Shown here: piece after piece, positions 17,506 through 26,818 of the stretch
How positions within the stretch are numbered: the first letter of the stretch is position 1
Layout of the letters: the number at the start of each line of letters is the position of its first letter
Assembly (NCBI RefSeq): GCF_014138605.1
Contig: NZ_JACJHX010000009.1
Span: forward strand, 62,001 to 126,000
Direction of reading: 5' to 3'
DNA from: Peribacillus huizhouensis
Lineage (GTDB): Bacteria; Bacillota; Bacilli; Bacillales; DSM-1321
Length of the DNA stretch: 64,000 nt
Program-made: the position numbers and the translations under genes
Notes under the pieces: generated by a model
Databases searched by the model: none
Seen by the model: the letters and a program-made list of their open reading frames with translations, nothing else
What the model was told of the DNA's origin: nothing

Positions 17506-18354
17506 TCATTCTTCATTAAACCAAGATAATCCAAGAGTCTTTGGTCCTGCATGGACACCTACAGAACTCCCTATTGGGTAGGCATGGATGATGATGCTTG
17601 AATCGATTTCATGAATGACTTTACGCCATTTATCAGTCTGTGTAAGCGAAGCACCAAATAACAAGCAGCACTCCTTCACTTCTTTTGAAGTATATGCTTT
17701 TTTAAATAGATCAAAAATCCGCTCTTCTGCCTTTTTCTCACTTCTCACTTTTGCGATGGTAGCAAGTATGCCATTTTCTATCGAAATAATCGGTTTGAAA
17801 TTCAACATACTGCCGAGCAAATATTGAGTACCTGATAACCGGCCACTTCTATGGAGTTGTTCGAGTGATCCAATCAATACATACGTCTCATTACTCTTAC
17901 TATATTTCTCAGCTTCCTGTAAAGCATCCGTGATCTCCATTCCTCTTTCAGTGTAACTCATGATTTTTTTTAAAACCATCGTCATTGGATAAGAAATAAC
18001 AAGGGTATCGTATACATACACAGGAATTGAAACCATTGCAGCTGCTTGCCTACTTGAATCAACCGTTCCGCTTAAGCTTCCCGATAAATGAACAGAAATG
18101 ATACAATCATACCGTTCTTCAAGTGACTGATACAATTCTATAAAGGTTCCAACAGAAGGCTGAGACGTTGTAACTGCCACCTTCTCTTCTTCCATCAAAC
18201 GATAAAGTTCTTTAGGGATAATATCAATTCCATCTCGATATTCTTTTCCTTCCATTATGACAACCATCGGAACGATATAGATATCATCATTTTTCTGTAA
18301 ATCGTCATCCAAGTAACCGGTACTGTCCATTACCCAGGCTATGCGTTTAGTCAT
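17506..18354 (-). CDS. DegV family fatty-acid-binding protein (second copy)
   Basis: A 282-residue DegV-type protein, distinct from that at 580-1422. The motifs are in order: AWVMDSTGYLDDD at the N-terminus, TTSQPSVGTF, the lipid-head loop HLSGSLSGTVDSS, GSLEQLHRSGRLSG, and a C-terminal VGVHAGPKTLGLSW. The last is the histidine loop, with Ala where many have Thr. The ATG has a strong GGAGGG Shine-Dalgarno at 13 nt centre spacing. Likely a carrier of one fatty-acid type, complementary to the first copy; that is inference from FakB pairs in other Firmicutes. Confidence 0.9.
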   Translation of the reverse strand: MTKRIAWVMDSTGYLDDDLQKNDDIYIVPMVVIMEGKEYRDGIDIIPKELYRLMEEEKVAVTTSQPSVGTFIELYQSLEERYDCIISVHLSGSLSGTVDSSRQAAAMVSIPVYVYDTLVISYPMTMVLKKIMSYTERGMEITDALQEAEKYSKSNETYVLIGSLEQLHRSGRLSGTQYLLGSMLNFKPIISIENGILATIAKVRSEKKAEERIFDLFKKAYTSKEVKECCLLFGASLTQTDKWRKVIHEIDSSIIIHAYPIGSSVGVHAGPKTLGLSWFNEE

Positions 18355-18443
18355 TTGAATGCCCTCCAAATGTATATAATTGTTTCTAATTATATGATGG
18401 ATCAGGAATAATCATTTACCTTTATAAAAAATTTGGCATTCTA

Positions 18444-18510
18444 AAAAAGCCTGATTCTCAGAAATCTGTATCAGCATATTGAGCAGACGGATTGAGAATC
18501 AGGCTATTTT
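18444..18510. terminator. Bidirectional terminator after bsaA
   Basis: AAGCCTGATTCTCA pairs with TGAGAATCAGGCT, flanked by AAAAAA on one side and ATTTTGAATTT on the other. Confidence 0.75.
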
Positions 18511-18530
18511 GAATTTCCTATTATTCAGTT

Positions 18531-19010
18531 TCAAAAGAGCAGCGACTTAATATCTTCTTCTAATTCTTTAGGCTTCGTTTGAGGAGCGTATCTGCTGACA
18601 ATATTACCGTTACGATCTAATAAAAATTTTGTGAAATTCCATTTTATCCCCTTTGAACCGAGCATTCCTGGAGCATGTTCGGTTAAATATTGAAACAAAG
18701 GATGGGCGTTTTTACCATTCACATCAATTTTAGCAAACATCGGGAATGTGATACTATGATTCAATTTACAATACGAATCAATTTGAAGATTATCGCCAGG
18801 CTCTTGTGAAAGAAATTGATTACATGGGAAGCCAAGTATGACCAAGCCATCATCATGATATTGTTCGTATAACGCCTGCAGTTCACTATATTGTGTTGCA
18901 AAGCCGCATTTACTAGCAGTATTAACAATGACTACTACTTTCTCTTTAAATTGCTCCATAGAAATATATTCGCCATTTATTTTTTTAACGTCAAATTGAT
19001 ATATAGACAT
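18531..19010 (-). CDS. bsaA: Thiol-type glutathione peroxidase homologue BsaA
   Basis: Peroxidase of 159 residues with cysteine in place of selenocysteine (NTASKCGFATQYSELQ). The other tetrad residues are in FPCNQF and KWNFTKFL. Bacteria of this group lack glutathione, so the reductant is probably thioredoxin; that is family knowledge. The Shine-Dalgarno AAAGGGAG precedes the ATG. It follows the ypgQ region as in B. subtilis, where bsaA precedes metA. Confidence 0.93.
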   Translation of the reverse strand: MSIYQFDVKKINGEYISMEQFKEKVVVIVNTASKCGFATQYSELQALYEQYHDDGLVILGFPCNQFLSQEPGDNLQIDSYCKLNHSITFPMFAKIDVNGKNAHPLFQYLTEHAPGMLGSKGIKWNFTKFLLDRNGNIVSRYAPQTKPKELEEDIKSLLF

Positions 19011-19081
19011 ACAATGTCACTCCCTTTAACTAGTAAATATATTGTATATCATTTCATGTTAACTTTCCCATTTTTTACAAT

Positions 19082-19624
19082 TCACTTGAATATAGGTTCT
19101 AATTTCTCTAACGTTTCAATTACATAATCAATAATTTCCACAAGATCGTCTATCTGTTCTTCTTTAATTAATCTTCCAAAAGAAATAGTATATTTTGTTG
19201 TATAGAAAACTTGCTTTTCCTGGTTATTTATCGTTTCGGAATCCGTTTTTTCAATGAGACGAGTTTCTCCCCAAATATGAGTAAGGACATTCATTACTTG
19301 TTTAGTTTGAATTTCATCCAACTTATCTTGGATTGCAACCATCACTTTGAGGATTGAGCCTGAAGCAGATTCATAGTTAGATTTTGGTAGTAATTCAGCA
19401 CTCAGGTTTTCTAATTTTGATATAAGTGTAATTCCTGCACTGATCTTTCTTTTAGCACATGTATGTTTCAACTTCATTTCAATTACAAACTCACGTGATA
19501 AATCTGCAAGGTTTACTAAATCCATTCGATTCGTTACAAGGATATCACCATCTAAATCTCGATCATAAACTGCTCCTTCAACTATAACTTTCATATTATC
19601 AAATGCAGTAGGATCAAATACCAT
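19082..19624 (-). CDS. Conserved hypothetical protein, 180 residues
   Basis: Soluble protein without signal or membrane segment. It begins MVFDPTAFDNMKVIVEGAVYD and contains alternating strands (DGDILVTNRMDLVNLAD, EFVIEMKLKH) and a helical C-terminus (QIDDLVEIIDYVIETLEKLE). I do not recognise the family. The chosen ATG at 19624 follows AAGAGGTG; five more codons upstream lack a site. It sits between bsaA and the divergent metA, probably with its own promoter in the 200 bp between them. Only two cysteines, no catalytic motif visible. Confidence 0.7.
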   Translation of the reverse strand: MVFDPTAFDNMKVIVEGAVYDRDLDGDILVTNRMDLVNLADLSREFVIEMKLKHTCAKRKISAGITLISKLENLSAELLPKSNYESASGSILKVMVAIQDKLDEIQTKQVMNVLTHIWGETRLIEKTDSETINNQEKQVFYTTKYTISFGRLIKEEQIDDLVEIIDYVIETLEKLEPIFK

Positions 19625-19830
19625 AACACACCTCTTCATTTATTTTATCTTAGCCTCATATTTTATCATAGGGACACTTATTGCAGGAATGACTTTAAAA
19701 CTTTGTACAAGCAATATTCTATCATTATGCTAATTTCAGTCAAAAAATGGTGCCTTCTAACTGAAACTTCTATATAATAAGTTTTATTAGAATTTTCTAA
19801 TTTCAAAAAAATAGTGGAGGAGGATATATA

Positions 19831-20739
19831 TTGCCTATTAAAATTCCCGGTTTATTACCCGCCAAACAGATTCTCGAACAGGAGAATATTTTTGTAATGG
19901 AAGAAGAGCTGGCAACTAAGCAGGACATCCGTCCATTAAATATACTTATCTTGAATTTAATGCCGGAGAAAGAAAAAACGGAAGCCCAACTCTTGCGCTT
20001 TTTAGGGAACACACCAATTCAAGTAAATGTTTCATTTTTACGATTAACCTCACATGAAGCAAAAAACACTAGTAAGCTACATTTAGATCAATTTTATAAG
20101 ACTTTTTCAGAAGTGAAAAACAATAAATTTGATGGGATGATCATTACTGGTGCTCCCGTTGAAAAGCTTGAATTTGAGGAAGTGGATTATTGGGAAGAAC
20201 TTCAGGCGATTATGGATTGGACAACTCAGCATGTTACATCGACCTTACATATATGCTGGGGTGCACAATCTGCTCTATATCATCATTATGGAATAAACAA
20301 ATACGAGTTACCAAAAAAATGTTTTGGTATTTTTACACATGATGTTCTTCAGCCAAACGAACGGCTTGTCCGCGGTTTTGATGATCAATTTTTAGCACCA
20401 CATTCGAGGTACACGGACATTGATTCAGAACAATTATTAAGCAATGAAAAACTGATTGTACTTGCCCAATCAGACCAAGCTGGAATCTTGTTACTAGCAT
20501 CAAGAGATGGTAAAAGGATTATGATTACAGGTCATCTTGAATATGATGCTGGTACATTAGGGCAAGAATATAAACGTGATCAGGCCAAAGGTGTTTTAAC
20601 AGATATCCCTGAGAATTATTATCCAGACGACAATCCAGAAAAGAAACCACTTCATCGTTGGAAAAGCCATAGTAGTCTTTTGTTTTCAAATTGGCTCAAT
20701 TATTATGTCTATCAAGAGACACCTTTTGAATGGGATTAA
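19831..20739 (+). CDS. metA: Homoserine O-acetyltransferase (MetA type)
   Basis: Transfers an acyl group to homoserine, the first dedicated step of methionine synthesis. The 302-residue glutamine-amidotransferase-like fold has the catalytic Cys142 in LHICWGAQ and the His in GHLEYD. Residue 111 is Glu (GAPVEKLEF), which in MetA enzymes selects acetyl-CoA over succinyl-CoA, so I call it an acetyltransferase despite the common family name. The start is a TTG with an excellent GGAGGAGG Shine-Dalgarno. I found no S-box riboswitch in the 190 bp upstream. Confidence 0.95.
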   Translation: MPIKIPGLLPAKQILEQENIFVMEEELATKQDIRPLNILILNLMPEKEKTEAQLLRFLGNTPIQVNVSFLRLTSHEAKNTSKLHLDQFYKTFSEVKNNKFDGMIITGAPVEKLEFEEVDYWEELQAIMDWTTQHVTSTLHICWGAQSALYHHYGINKYELPKKCFGIFTHDVLQPNERLVRGFDDQFLAPHSRYTDIDSEQLLSNEKLIVLAQSDQAGILLLASRDGKRIMITGHLEYDAGTLGQEYKRDQAKGVLTDIPENYYPDDNPEKKPLHRWKSHSSLLFSNWLNYYVYQETPFEWD

Positions 20740-20770
20740 GATTATCGTCTCCAATAATCACATGCTAAAA

Positions 20771-20797
20771 GAGACCAACTTGTATTAAGTTGGTCTC
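20771..20797 (+). terminator. metA terminator
   Basis: GAGACCAACTT pairs with AAGTTGGTCTC and is followed by CTATCCATTGC, so the T run is poor. It may also serve the minus-strand gene that ends at 20810, where AAAA on the plus side gives TTTT. Confidence 0.65.
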
Positions 20798-20809
20798 CTA
20801 TCCATTGCA

Positions 20810-20980
20810 TCATATTTTTGTAAGTTCTTCCTCAAAATAAAAAGTCGACGGCTTTTCTTTGATTACATACGTATACTTTTTCATTTTCGGAACATATTGA
20901 AACTTCATGATCGTTACTTCTTCACCAGTCTCTCCAAGATTGACAATTTCGCCTGGTTGGAACTTATTCTTATTGGACAC
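20810..20980 (-). CDS. Small conserved-looking hypothetical protein, 56 residues
   Basis: The product begins MSNKNKFQPGEIVNLGETGE and ends FYFEEELTKI. Short beta strands (EEVTIMKFQYVP, YTYVIKEKPSTFYF) suggest a small SH3-like or DUF-type barrel that binds nothing I can name. The start is GTG with AGGGAG upstream; an in-frame TGA directly upstream fixes it. It ends 13 bp from the metA terminator. I do not recognise a family. Confidence 0.6.
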   Translation of the reverse strand: MSNKNKFQPGEIVNLGETGEEVTIMKFQYVPKMKKYTYVIKEKPSTFYFEEELTKI

Positions 20981-21063
20981 CGGTCACACTCCCTCTCTAT
21001 ATTCATTATACCATAGAAAGAGTAAAATAAAGTGAAACTTCCATCATTCGGGTTTTCCTTTCC

Positions 21064-21130
21064 CTCACCTATGCTTCTACGATTTCTCTAAGCCTCATGT
21101 TGATAACTTACTGCCCATTATTGCGGGATC
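21064..21130 (+). repeat. Family A repeat, 3'-end fragment (A4)
   Basis: CTCACCTATGCTTCTACGAT, TCTAAGCCTCATGTTG and CTTACTGCCCATTATTGCGGGAT correspond to the last 70 bp of complete family A copies. It sits just 3' of the AIM24 gene. Confidence 0.65.
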
Positions 21131-21146
21131 ATATCCAACCCACTTT

Positions 21147-21854
21147 TTAGCTTTGTTGAGAAAGATACACTTCCTCGAAAGGCTGTACAACTACAAAGCC
21201 ATTCCCTTGGAATTTCATTTGAATGGATTCACCACTCGCACGACCAAAAAAGGATTTCAATGAAACATCTGTAACAAACTCAGGAACAAGGTGACCAGAC
21301 CAAGCAACGGTTGCATTTGGATCGGTGTATACCGGATTTCCCGGTTCAACTAATAGAGTTAGAGGTTCATAATGAGACGTAAAGGCTACCATTCCTGTCC
21401 CTTTCAGCGTCACGTTAAAAAGCCCTCCTGACAATAATCCAGCAACCTTTCGCATGAGCTTAATATCCCAATCGATACTAGGTTCAAATGCAAGTAAGTC
21501 ATTGCCGTTTACTGTTACCGATTCATTATATAAATTTAATATTGAGATTTTCTTGCCTTGATCGGCAACGTATAGCTTCCCCTGCCCTGTCGCTTTCATA
21601 AGGGGTGCACCCTCGCCTGTAAAAGCCTTCTTAAATAGCTTCCCAATTCCATGTTCAAGAATACCTTCACGTTCAAACTTAATATTGCCACGGTAAGAAA
21701 TCATCGATCCCATCTTTGCCCAAATTTGGCTTTCAAGATTAATTTCAAGTATTCTCGGTGTTTCCAATTCAAACAATCCTTGCCCTTTATCTTCTTGTTT
21801 GGTTTCGTCAATGAATTGATTGATTCTGAATTTTTCCAACTTAATCAACTCCAT
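21147..21854 (-). CDS. AIM24 family protein
   Basis: A 235-residue protein of the AIM24 (TRAP-like beta-sandwich) family: repeated beta strands with conserved segments RILEINLESQIWAKMGSMISY, GGLFNVTLKGTGMVAF, and WSGHLVPEF, ending in a glycine-rich strand GNGFVVVQPFEE. The family is named for a yeast mitochondrial protein, and its bacterial role is not defined. The start ATG overlaps the stop of the upstream methyltransferase (TAATG), indicating coupling. No signal peptide. Confidence 0.85.
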   Translation of the reverse strand: MELIKLEKFRINQFIDETKQEDKGQGLFELETPRILEINLESQIWAKMGSMISYRGNIKFEREGILEHGIGKLFKKAFTGEGAPLMKATGQGKLYVADQGKKISILNLYNESVTVNGNDLLAFEPSIDWDIKLMRKVAGLLSGGLFNVTLKGTGMVAFTSHYEPLTLLVEPGNPVYTDPNATVAWSGHLVPEFVTDVSLKSFFGRASGESIQMKFQGNGFVVVQPFEEVYLSQQS

Positions 21855-22540
21855 TATTTTTTTCTTAACATAAATAACCATGTGAATGAAAGCGATTGCT
21901 GTAAATCTTTTGCTAAATAATTAAGTTTGGTATAATCCACACCACGCTTCGGAATACCTTTATCTGCTATGATTTCCCAACCATTGTCCGAGGCTAATTT
22001 TTCTAAATCCCATGATTGCAAAGTATTCATAATTACATCTTTCCCAAGGATTTTTGGATAGCTATGCTTCTTTCTAGGCATAGCTGTCGGCCCTAATATT
22101 CCTATGCAGCCATATCCACCTTGCTTTACAACACGATGCATCTCTTTTAGGGCAAGCAGTGGATTTTCTGTCCATTCTAGCGAGTTTATTGCCAATACAG
22201 CATCATATTCTTGATTCCGGAAAGGTAGTTTTGCTAAATCACCTTGAACAAAAGAGATATGATCCATTCCTTGCGTCTTTGCATGAGCGATTTCAATCAT
22301 TTCAGATGATAAATCAAGACCAGTAACATGATAACCTAAGCTAGCAAGCTTCATTGACCCATAACCATCGCCACAACCTAAATCAGCTACTTTCGCCCCA
22401 GATGGAACATACTCTATAAAAAAAGGGATAATACTCTGTCTACTTCCCGTTTCCCACATCTCTAGTGAATTTTTTGACCAATCAAGCGCAAATTGATCCC
22501 ATTGTTTACAAGCATCATCAAGCCAATTATGTATTGTCAC
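21854..22540 (-). CDS. Class I SAM-dependent methyltransferase (UbiE/MenG-like fold)
   Basis: A 228-residue methyltransferase with motif I VADLGCGDGYG, the acidic end of strand 2 in TGLDLSSEMI, and motif II-like GDLAKLPFRNQEYDAVLAIN. The substrate cannot be told from sequence. The start is GTG preceded by GAGGTGGAAGC. It is coupled to the AIM24 gene by the TAATG junction, so the two may act together. The upstream 340 bp hold a family B repeat and hairpin C6. Confidence 0.85.
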   Translation of the reverse strand: MTIHNWLDDACKQWDQFALDWSKNSLEMWETGSRQSIIPFFIEYVPSGAKVADLGCGDGYGSMKLASLGYHVTGLDLSSEMIEIAHAKTQGMDHISFVQGDLAKLPFRNQEYDAVLAINSLEWTENPLLALKEMHRVVKQGGYGCIGILGPTAMPRKKHSYPKILGKDVIMNTLQSWDLEKLASDNGWEIIADKGIPKRGVDYTKLNYLAKDLQQSLSFTWLFMLRKK

Positions 22541-22671
22541 GCTTCCACCTCATCTCTTTAAGTGTTTCTAATAATGTTGCTGAAAATAATACACGCTAGT
22601 TTGTAATTTAGCTACTTATTCTTACGTTAAGGGGTAAAAAAGGTTTCAGTTTATTCGAACATTTACTTATT

Positions 22672-22763
22672 GGCTCTGTTAAACTTGCCTGTTGATTAGA
22701 ACGAAAGGCTTTCGCTTTCCGATCAACATAGTGCCAAAATCAACAATGAACTTTAACATAGCC
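22672..22763. repeat. Family B repeat, short deletion form (B1)
   Basis: About 92 bp with terminal inverted repeats: GGCTCTGTTAAACTTGCC...GTTGATT at the left and AATCAACAATGAACTTTAACA plus TAGCC at the right. The interior has the GCTTTCGCTTTCCG motif. The larger copy at 48230-48412 has the same ends. Confidence 0.75.
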
Positions 22764-22792
22764 TACTGATAATAAGGTCATTAAAACAGAAA

Positions 22793-22871
22793 GTGGCCTG
22801 ACTTCGCCAATACGATAACAGTATAAGTAGTAAACATAAATATACTGTATGTAAAGTACGAGGTCAGACCT
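22793..22871 (-). repeat. Family C long hairpin (C6), 3' of mntR
   Basis: GGCCTGACTTCGCCAATACG pairs with CGAGGTCAGACC plus GTATGTAAAGTA, and AACAGTATA pairs with TATACTGT. The loop is AGTAGTAAACATAAA. It starts 13 bp after the mntR stop. Confidence 0.8.
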
Positions 22872-22883
22872 CCTAAATTATTT

Positions 22884-23312
22884 TTATTTTTCTGCGTCTT
22901 CATTTTTCTTTTGGATGGCTTTTAGTTGTTCCATTCGTTGTGGATCTTCTTGAAAATACTCAACTAAATCACCAATTCGGTCGATGGAATCCCAACTTAA
23001 ATGATGTTCAATCCCTTCAACATCTTGATAAATGTTTTCTTCCTTTACTCCGATAATCTGTAACAATTGTTCTAACAGGTCATGACGATATACGAGCCTT
23101 TTCCCTACTTTTTTTCCATTTGCAGTAAGCACAAGTCCGCGATATTTTTCATAAACTAGATATTTTTCTTGATCAAGTTTTTGTACCATTTTCGTAACTG
23201 AGGAAGGATGAACAGACAGGTTTTCCGCTATATCAGAAACCCGAGCATATCCTTTTTCTTCTATTAATAAGTAGATTTGCTCGATATAATCCTCCATGCT
23301 CGGTGTAGGCAT
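22884..23312 (-). CDS. mntR: Manganese-responsive transcriptional regulator MntR
   Basis: DtxR-family Mn(II) sensor repressing manganese uptake genes and, in B. subtilis, activating the MeeF/MeeY-type exporters. The 142-residue length equals B. subtilis MntR. All metal ligands are in register: Asp8, Glu11, His77, Glu99, Glu102, His103. The N-terminal winged helix includes [21 protein letters not shown] TerC-type exporter is encoded 14 kb away in this window, a possible target. Located here rather than beside mntH. Confidence 0.97.
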   Translation of the reverse strand: MPTPSMEDYIEQIYLLIEEKGYARVSDIAENLSVHPSSVTKMVQKLDQEKYLVYEKYRGLVLTANGKKVGKRLVYRHDLLEQLLQIIGVKEENIYQDVEGIEHHLSWDSIDRIGDLVEYFQEDPQRMEQLKAIQKKNEDAEK

Positions 23313-23736
23313 TTATTAATCCTCCCATTCATAAGAAAAGTGAATAGCGCCAATAAAGGAACTTCGACTTAAATCCATTTCTTCCAGGAGTCGTTGCCGA
23401 AGTTAGTGCATCCTGTGTACTCTAAAATTAGACAAGCTAACTAAGATGAGGAGTAGACTTTTCCTCACCAGAATGGATTGTCATGTAGGATGATTTCGCT
23501 AAACACCAAAACTCATTAAAAACCTTATACTTTCTTATCATTTTTGCAATCGTCTCAGGTCTCGGCTACCATCAATTAATTATTCTACCATAACGTATAA
23601 ACCAAAAAGACACACTCTAGACGATGGTAAATGAGATATGTATAAGGTTAAACTCTAAAATGTATGAAAAATTTTATACATATACAAAAAATTCTACTAT
23701 ATTAAACTTACTTAAACAAGTATGAAACGAAAGACT
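23313..23736. other. 424-bp intergenic stretch without recognised gene
   Basis: It lies between mntR and topB. I see no open frame with a Shine-Dalgarno, no terminator hairpin and no copy of families A-D. The mntR promoter should lie in the left part. The middle (about 23335-23480) may be decayed foreign sequence. Confidence 0.4.
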
Positions 23737-25914
23737 TTACTGATTGATATTCGTTTCTTGTGGAAACTTCCAGCTAATTTTTTTTGATTGTTCATCCCAA
23801 ATCAAGGCTGCATGAAATGTTTTGTTTCCTTTTTCAAATCCTTCTATTACATCTGTTTCTCCTGTTTTCAGTAATTTTTTCAAGATTGCTTGTGTAATGT
23901 TTTTGTTAAGTATTTTTTTCGAAACGGTAAATGTGCAGTTTGTTGTCGAATAATTTGTGCAGCCGTAGAAATTACCTTTGTCGACTACCTTTCCATCGCA
24001 TAATTTACAATTACCCAAAGATGCAGAACCCTTTCTTTTTGTAGATTTTCGTTGAATCGATTCTGTATCAAATTGAGAGAAATCCCATTCATTTGAAGCC
24101 TCTATTGCATCAGATATGATTTTAGATGATAATTTCTTAACGGCTTCCATAAATGTTCCTGCAGCTGCTTTACCTTCACCAATTTCTCTAAGCCGCTGTT
24201 CCCATTTGGCCGTCATTTCTGGTGATGCAAGGATTTTATCACCAATCGCTTCAATTAATACTTTCCCTTTATCTGTCGCAAAGACTTGATTTTTTTGCAC
24301 AGTAATATACTTACGATCCTTCAGCATCGTAATAATCCCAGCTCTTGTTGCCTCAGTTCCGAGACCTTCTGTTTTCATTAATACTTTTTCAAGCTGCTCA
24401 TTGTCAAGATGCTTTCCTGCTGTTTTCATAAGTGTAATGAGCTGACCTTCTGTATAACGCTTTGGTGGCTGTGTTTTTCCTTCTTTCACTTTACACTTTA
24501 CTACTTTACCACTAGCTTCTTTTTCGACATTTGGAAGCAATATATCTTCGTCTTCTTTCTCATTATTAAAAATGACCTTTCGCCAACCTTCTTGAATTTG
24601 CTGTTTACCCTTTGAAACAAATTCAGCCCGTTGATCAACCATTGTCGTTATAGTCGTATAATCAAAAATAGCTTTGTCATAATGAGCAGCGATCAGTCTT
24701 TTGACGACTAAATCGTACATTTTTCGTTCATCATCCGACAAGCGTGCTGGATCAGTCACCTGTTCGGTTGGAATAATTGCGTAATGATCGGTCACTTTTT
24801 TTTCATTGACAAAGCGTTTGTTATGGAGAATTGATGGCTGTGGCAGTGGAAAATACTTCGAATAGTCGGCAAATCTACTCAATTTGTCCATGATTTCTGG
24901 AAAGGTTTCCGCTTCTCCTTTTGTTACGTAATTAGAGTCTGATCTGGGATAGGATACGATGCCTTTCTGATAGAGGCTTTGTAAAACATCAAGCGTTTTT
25001 TTGGGCGGAAATTTATACATTTTATTTGCGGTTGCCTGTAATGCAGACAAATTGAAAAGTAGCGGTGGCAGAAATTCTTTGCGATCTGTTGCCATTTCTG
25101 TGACTTTTGCATCTTTCCCTTTACAAAAGGCAGCGATTTTCTCAGCCATCTCTTGATTGTCAATCCGAGTCTCCTGATTCTTCTGCCATTTCCCTTGATA
25201 TTTTCCACCTTCGATATTAAAGTCAGCTATGACTTCCCAAAAAGGCTTCGATACAAATTGTTCAATTTCTTTTTCCCTTTTCACAATTAAAGCAAGTGTT
25301 GGTGTTTGAACTCGGCCTGCTGAAAATACGTCGCTCATTCCTTTTTTCTTTAGGAGTATACTATAAACTCTTGAAGCATTCATCCCAACTGTCCAGTCTG
25401 CACATGCTCTTGTATACGCTTCATGAAACAAAGGCCTTGTCTCTTGTTCCGCTAATAAATGCTGGAACCCTTCATAGATAGATTTTGGTGTAAGTGATGA
25501 AATCCAAAGCCGTTTCATTGGTTTTTTTGAACCACTAAGTTGGATTATATTACGGACGATTAATTCACCTTCACGACCAGCATCTCCTGCATGGATGATT
25601 TCCTTCACTTCAGCTTTTTGCAGTAACGTTTTGACTACTTGAAATTGCTTATATTTCGATCTCGTCACTTCATATTGAAACTTCTCAGGAATCATCGGTA
25701 GCGTATCAAGCGACCATTTTTTCCATTCTGACTTATATTTTTCAGGTGAAATCAGTTCTGTTAGATGGCCAATCGCCCATGATACATAAGCTCCTTCTGG
25801 AAAAAGCTCATTTGGTAAAATTTCTATATACCCTTGATTTTTTTTCGTTTTAAATTGCTTAGCCAGAGTTGCCCCTTGATCAGGCTTCTCGGCGATAATT
25901 AACACGGATGGCAA
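23737..25914 (-). CDS. topB: DNA topoisomerase III (type IA), variant form
   Basis: Type IA topoisomerase that decatenates and relaxes DNA. From the TTG at 25914 it has 725 residues: TOPRIM domain with AEKP and DAGREGEL (Mg-binding acids), the catalytic Tyr322 in VSYPRSDSNYV, GRVQTPTLALI, and a C-terminal single zinc-type segment (CKLCDGK...YGCTNYSTTNC). It differs clearly from B. subtilis TopB in sequence and in having one zinc motif, and resembles the accessory TopB2/plasmid-type enzymes. GGAGGG lies 11 nt before the TTG; a CTG two codons earlier is possible. Its location here is not part of the B. subtilis order. Confidence 0.9.
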   Translation of the reverse strand: MPSVLIIAEKPDQGATLAKQFKTKKNQGYIEILPNELFPEGAYVSWAIGHLTELISPEKYKSEWKKWSLDTLPMIPEKFQYEVTRSKYKQFQVVKTLLQKAEVKEIIHAGDAGREGELIVRNIIQLSGSKKPMKRLWISSLTPKSIYEGFQHLLAEQETRPLFHEAYTRACADWTVGMNASRVYSILLKKKGMSDVFSAGRVQTPTLALIVKREKEIEQFVSKPFWEVIADFNIEGGKYQGKWQKNQETRIDNQEMAEKIAAFCKGKDAKVTEMATDRKEFLPPLLFNLSALQATANKMYKFPPKKTLDVLQSLYQKGIVSYPRSDSNYVTKGEAETFPEIMDKLSRFADYSKYFPLPQPSILHNKRFVNEKKVTDHYAIIPTEQVTDPARLSDDERKMYDLVVKRLIAAHYDKAIFDYTTITTMVDQRAEFVSKGKQQIQEGWRKVIFNNEKEDEDILLPNVEKEASGKVVKCKVKEGKTQPPKRYTEGQLITLMKTAGKHLDNEQLEKVLMKTEGLGTEATRAGIITMLKDRKYITVQKNQVFATDKGKVLIEAIGDKILASPEMTAKWEQRLREIGEGKAAAGTFMEAVKKLSSKIISDAIEASNEWDFSQFDTESIQRKSTKRKGSASLGNCKLCDGKVVDKGNFYGCTNYSTTNCTFTVSKKILNKNITQAILKKLLKTGETDVIEGFEKGNKTFHAALIWDEQSKKISWKFPQETNINQ

Positions 25915-26040
25915 CTTCAGTGCACCCTCCTTTTTGAACAAGATCCTACTACAAATAACTTTACCGCAAAAATCGCTTTTCGTATATGGATGAATCGTAG
26001 AATTATCCATTCGTTAATGGAAATCATTTATTCCTAATTA

Positions 26041-26082
26041 ACGGGGTAGTAACCCCCAGCACTGATTGAAGTTTCACTTTAT
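26041..26082 (-). repeat. Family A repeat, 5'-end fragment (A5)
   Basis: GGGGTAGTAACCCCCAGCAC, then TGATTGAAGTTTCACTTTAT, the GTGAAACTTC end of family A in minus orientation with its hairpin. It lies 10 bp 3' of the LysE-type gene. Confidence 0.7.
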
Positions 26083-26091
26083 ATAATACAT

Positions 26092-26706
26092 TTATTTTAC
26101 CAAAATAGATCCTATATAGACTGCTGTTCCCCACATAACACTTGCTGAAATTTTATTGAGAATGGCCAAAAAGCGACCCGATTGATCCAATTTCCCTGTT
26201 ATTCTTCCTATAATCCCCAAACTAACAAACCATGCCCAGGAAACCAGTATGCATACAACAGTGAATGCGACTTTTTCAATCCCAATATAGTTTAATGAAC
26301 TTGTGCCAATCACGCCAATTGTATCCAAAATCGCATGTGGATTTAACAACGATACAGACATAGCGAATGCGATTTGTTTTTTAGGAGTGAACGTAACGTT
26401 TTTATTCTGCTCCTTAACAATTGGTGTACTCCGCCATGTAATAAAACCCATATAAATTAAAAAACAACAACCTGATGTAAGAAGAATTGTTTTTAACCAG
26501 TAATATTCAAGAACAACAACAGAAACTCCTAAAACGGCTAAAGAAATTAATAGAGTGTCACAAATGGCTGCTGTAACAATAACTGGTAATGCCCTCAAAA
26601 ATTGAGGCTGGACCGCTCCTTGGTTAAACACAAACACATTTTGAACTCCTAATGGTAAAATTAATCCGAACGCTAAGATAAAACCATGAAGTATTGCTTC
26701 TAACAT
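26092..26706 (-). CDS. LysE/ArgO-family amino acid exporter
   Basis: A 204-residue polytopic protein with six hydrophobic segments and the family motifs LPLGVQNVFVFNQG in TM1/loop and SLLNPHAILDTIGVIG in the middle. Members export basic amino acids and analogues. A strong AGGAGG Shine-Dalgarno fixes the ATG at 26706. It is divergent from a MocR-type regulator at 27250, an arrangement like yisU/yisV in B. subtilis. The promoter region holds CCAACCAAT half-sites (see 26765-26797), suggesting that the regulator controls it. Confidence 0.88.
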   Translation of the reverse strand: MLEAILHGFILAFGLILPLGVQNVFVFNQGAVQPQFLRALPVIVTAAICDTLLISLAVLGVSVVVLEYYWLKTILLTSGCCFLIYMGFITWRSTPIVKEQNKNVTFTPKKQIAFAMSVSLLNPHAILDTIGVIGTSSLNYIGIEKVAFTVVCILVSWAWFVSLGIIGRITGKLDQSGRFLAILNKISASVMWGTAVYIGSILVK

Positions 26707-26764
26707 TTTTATTCCTCCTGCTTTATTATTGATTTCATTGTATAAGAAAAATTTCAATAGGTCT

Positions 26765-26797
26765 CCAACCAATTGGTTGGAATCATATCCAACCAAT
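26765..26797. promoter_or_regulatory. Operator half-sites CCAACCAAT between lysE-type gene and mocR
   Basis: CCAACCAAT at 26765-26773, its inverse ATTGGTTGG at 26772-26780 (together the palindrome CCAACCAATTGGTTGG), and a second direct CCAACCAAT at 26789-26797, 24 bp after the first. The minus-strand -35 (TTGGAG) overlaps the palindrome, with TATACA 18 bp further. A plus-strand TATAAT lies at 26802. Direct plus inverted half-sites are typical of MocR/PdxR regulators. Confidence 0.65.
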
Positions 26798-26818
26798 CGA
26801 TTATAATGGATAGATAAA

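Noticed and set aside
19640-19830. Possible S-box or T-box upstream of metA
   Set aside because: Neither the SAM-I core motifs nor a T-box sequence or leader terminator is present.
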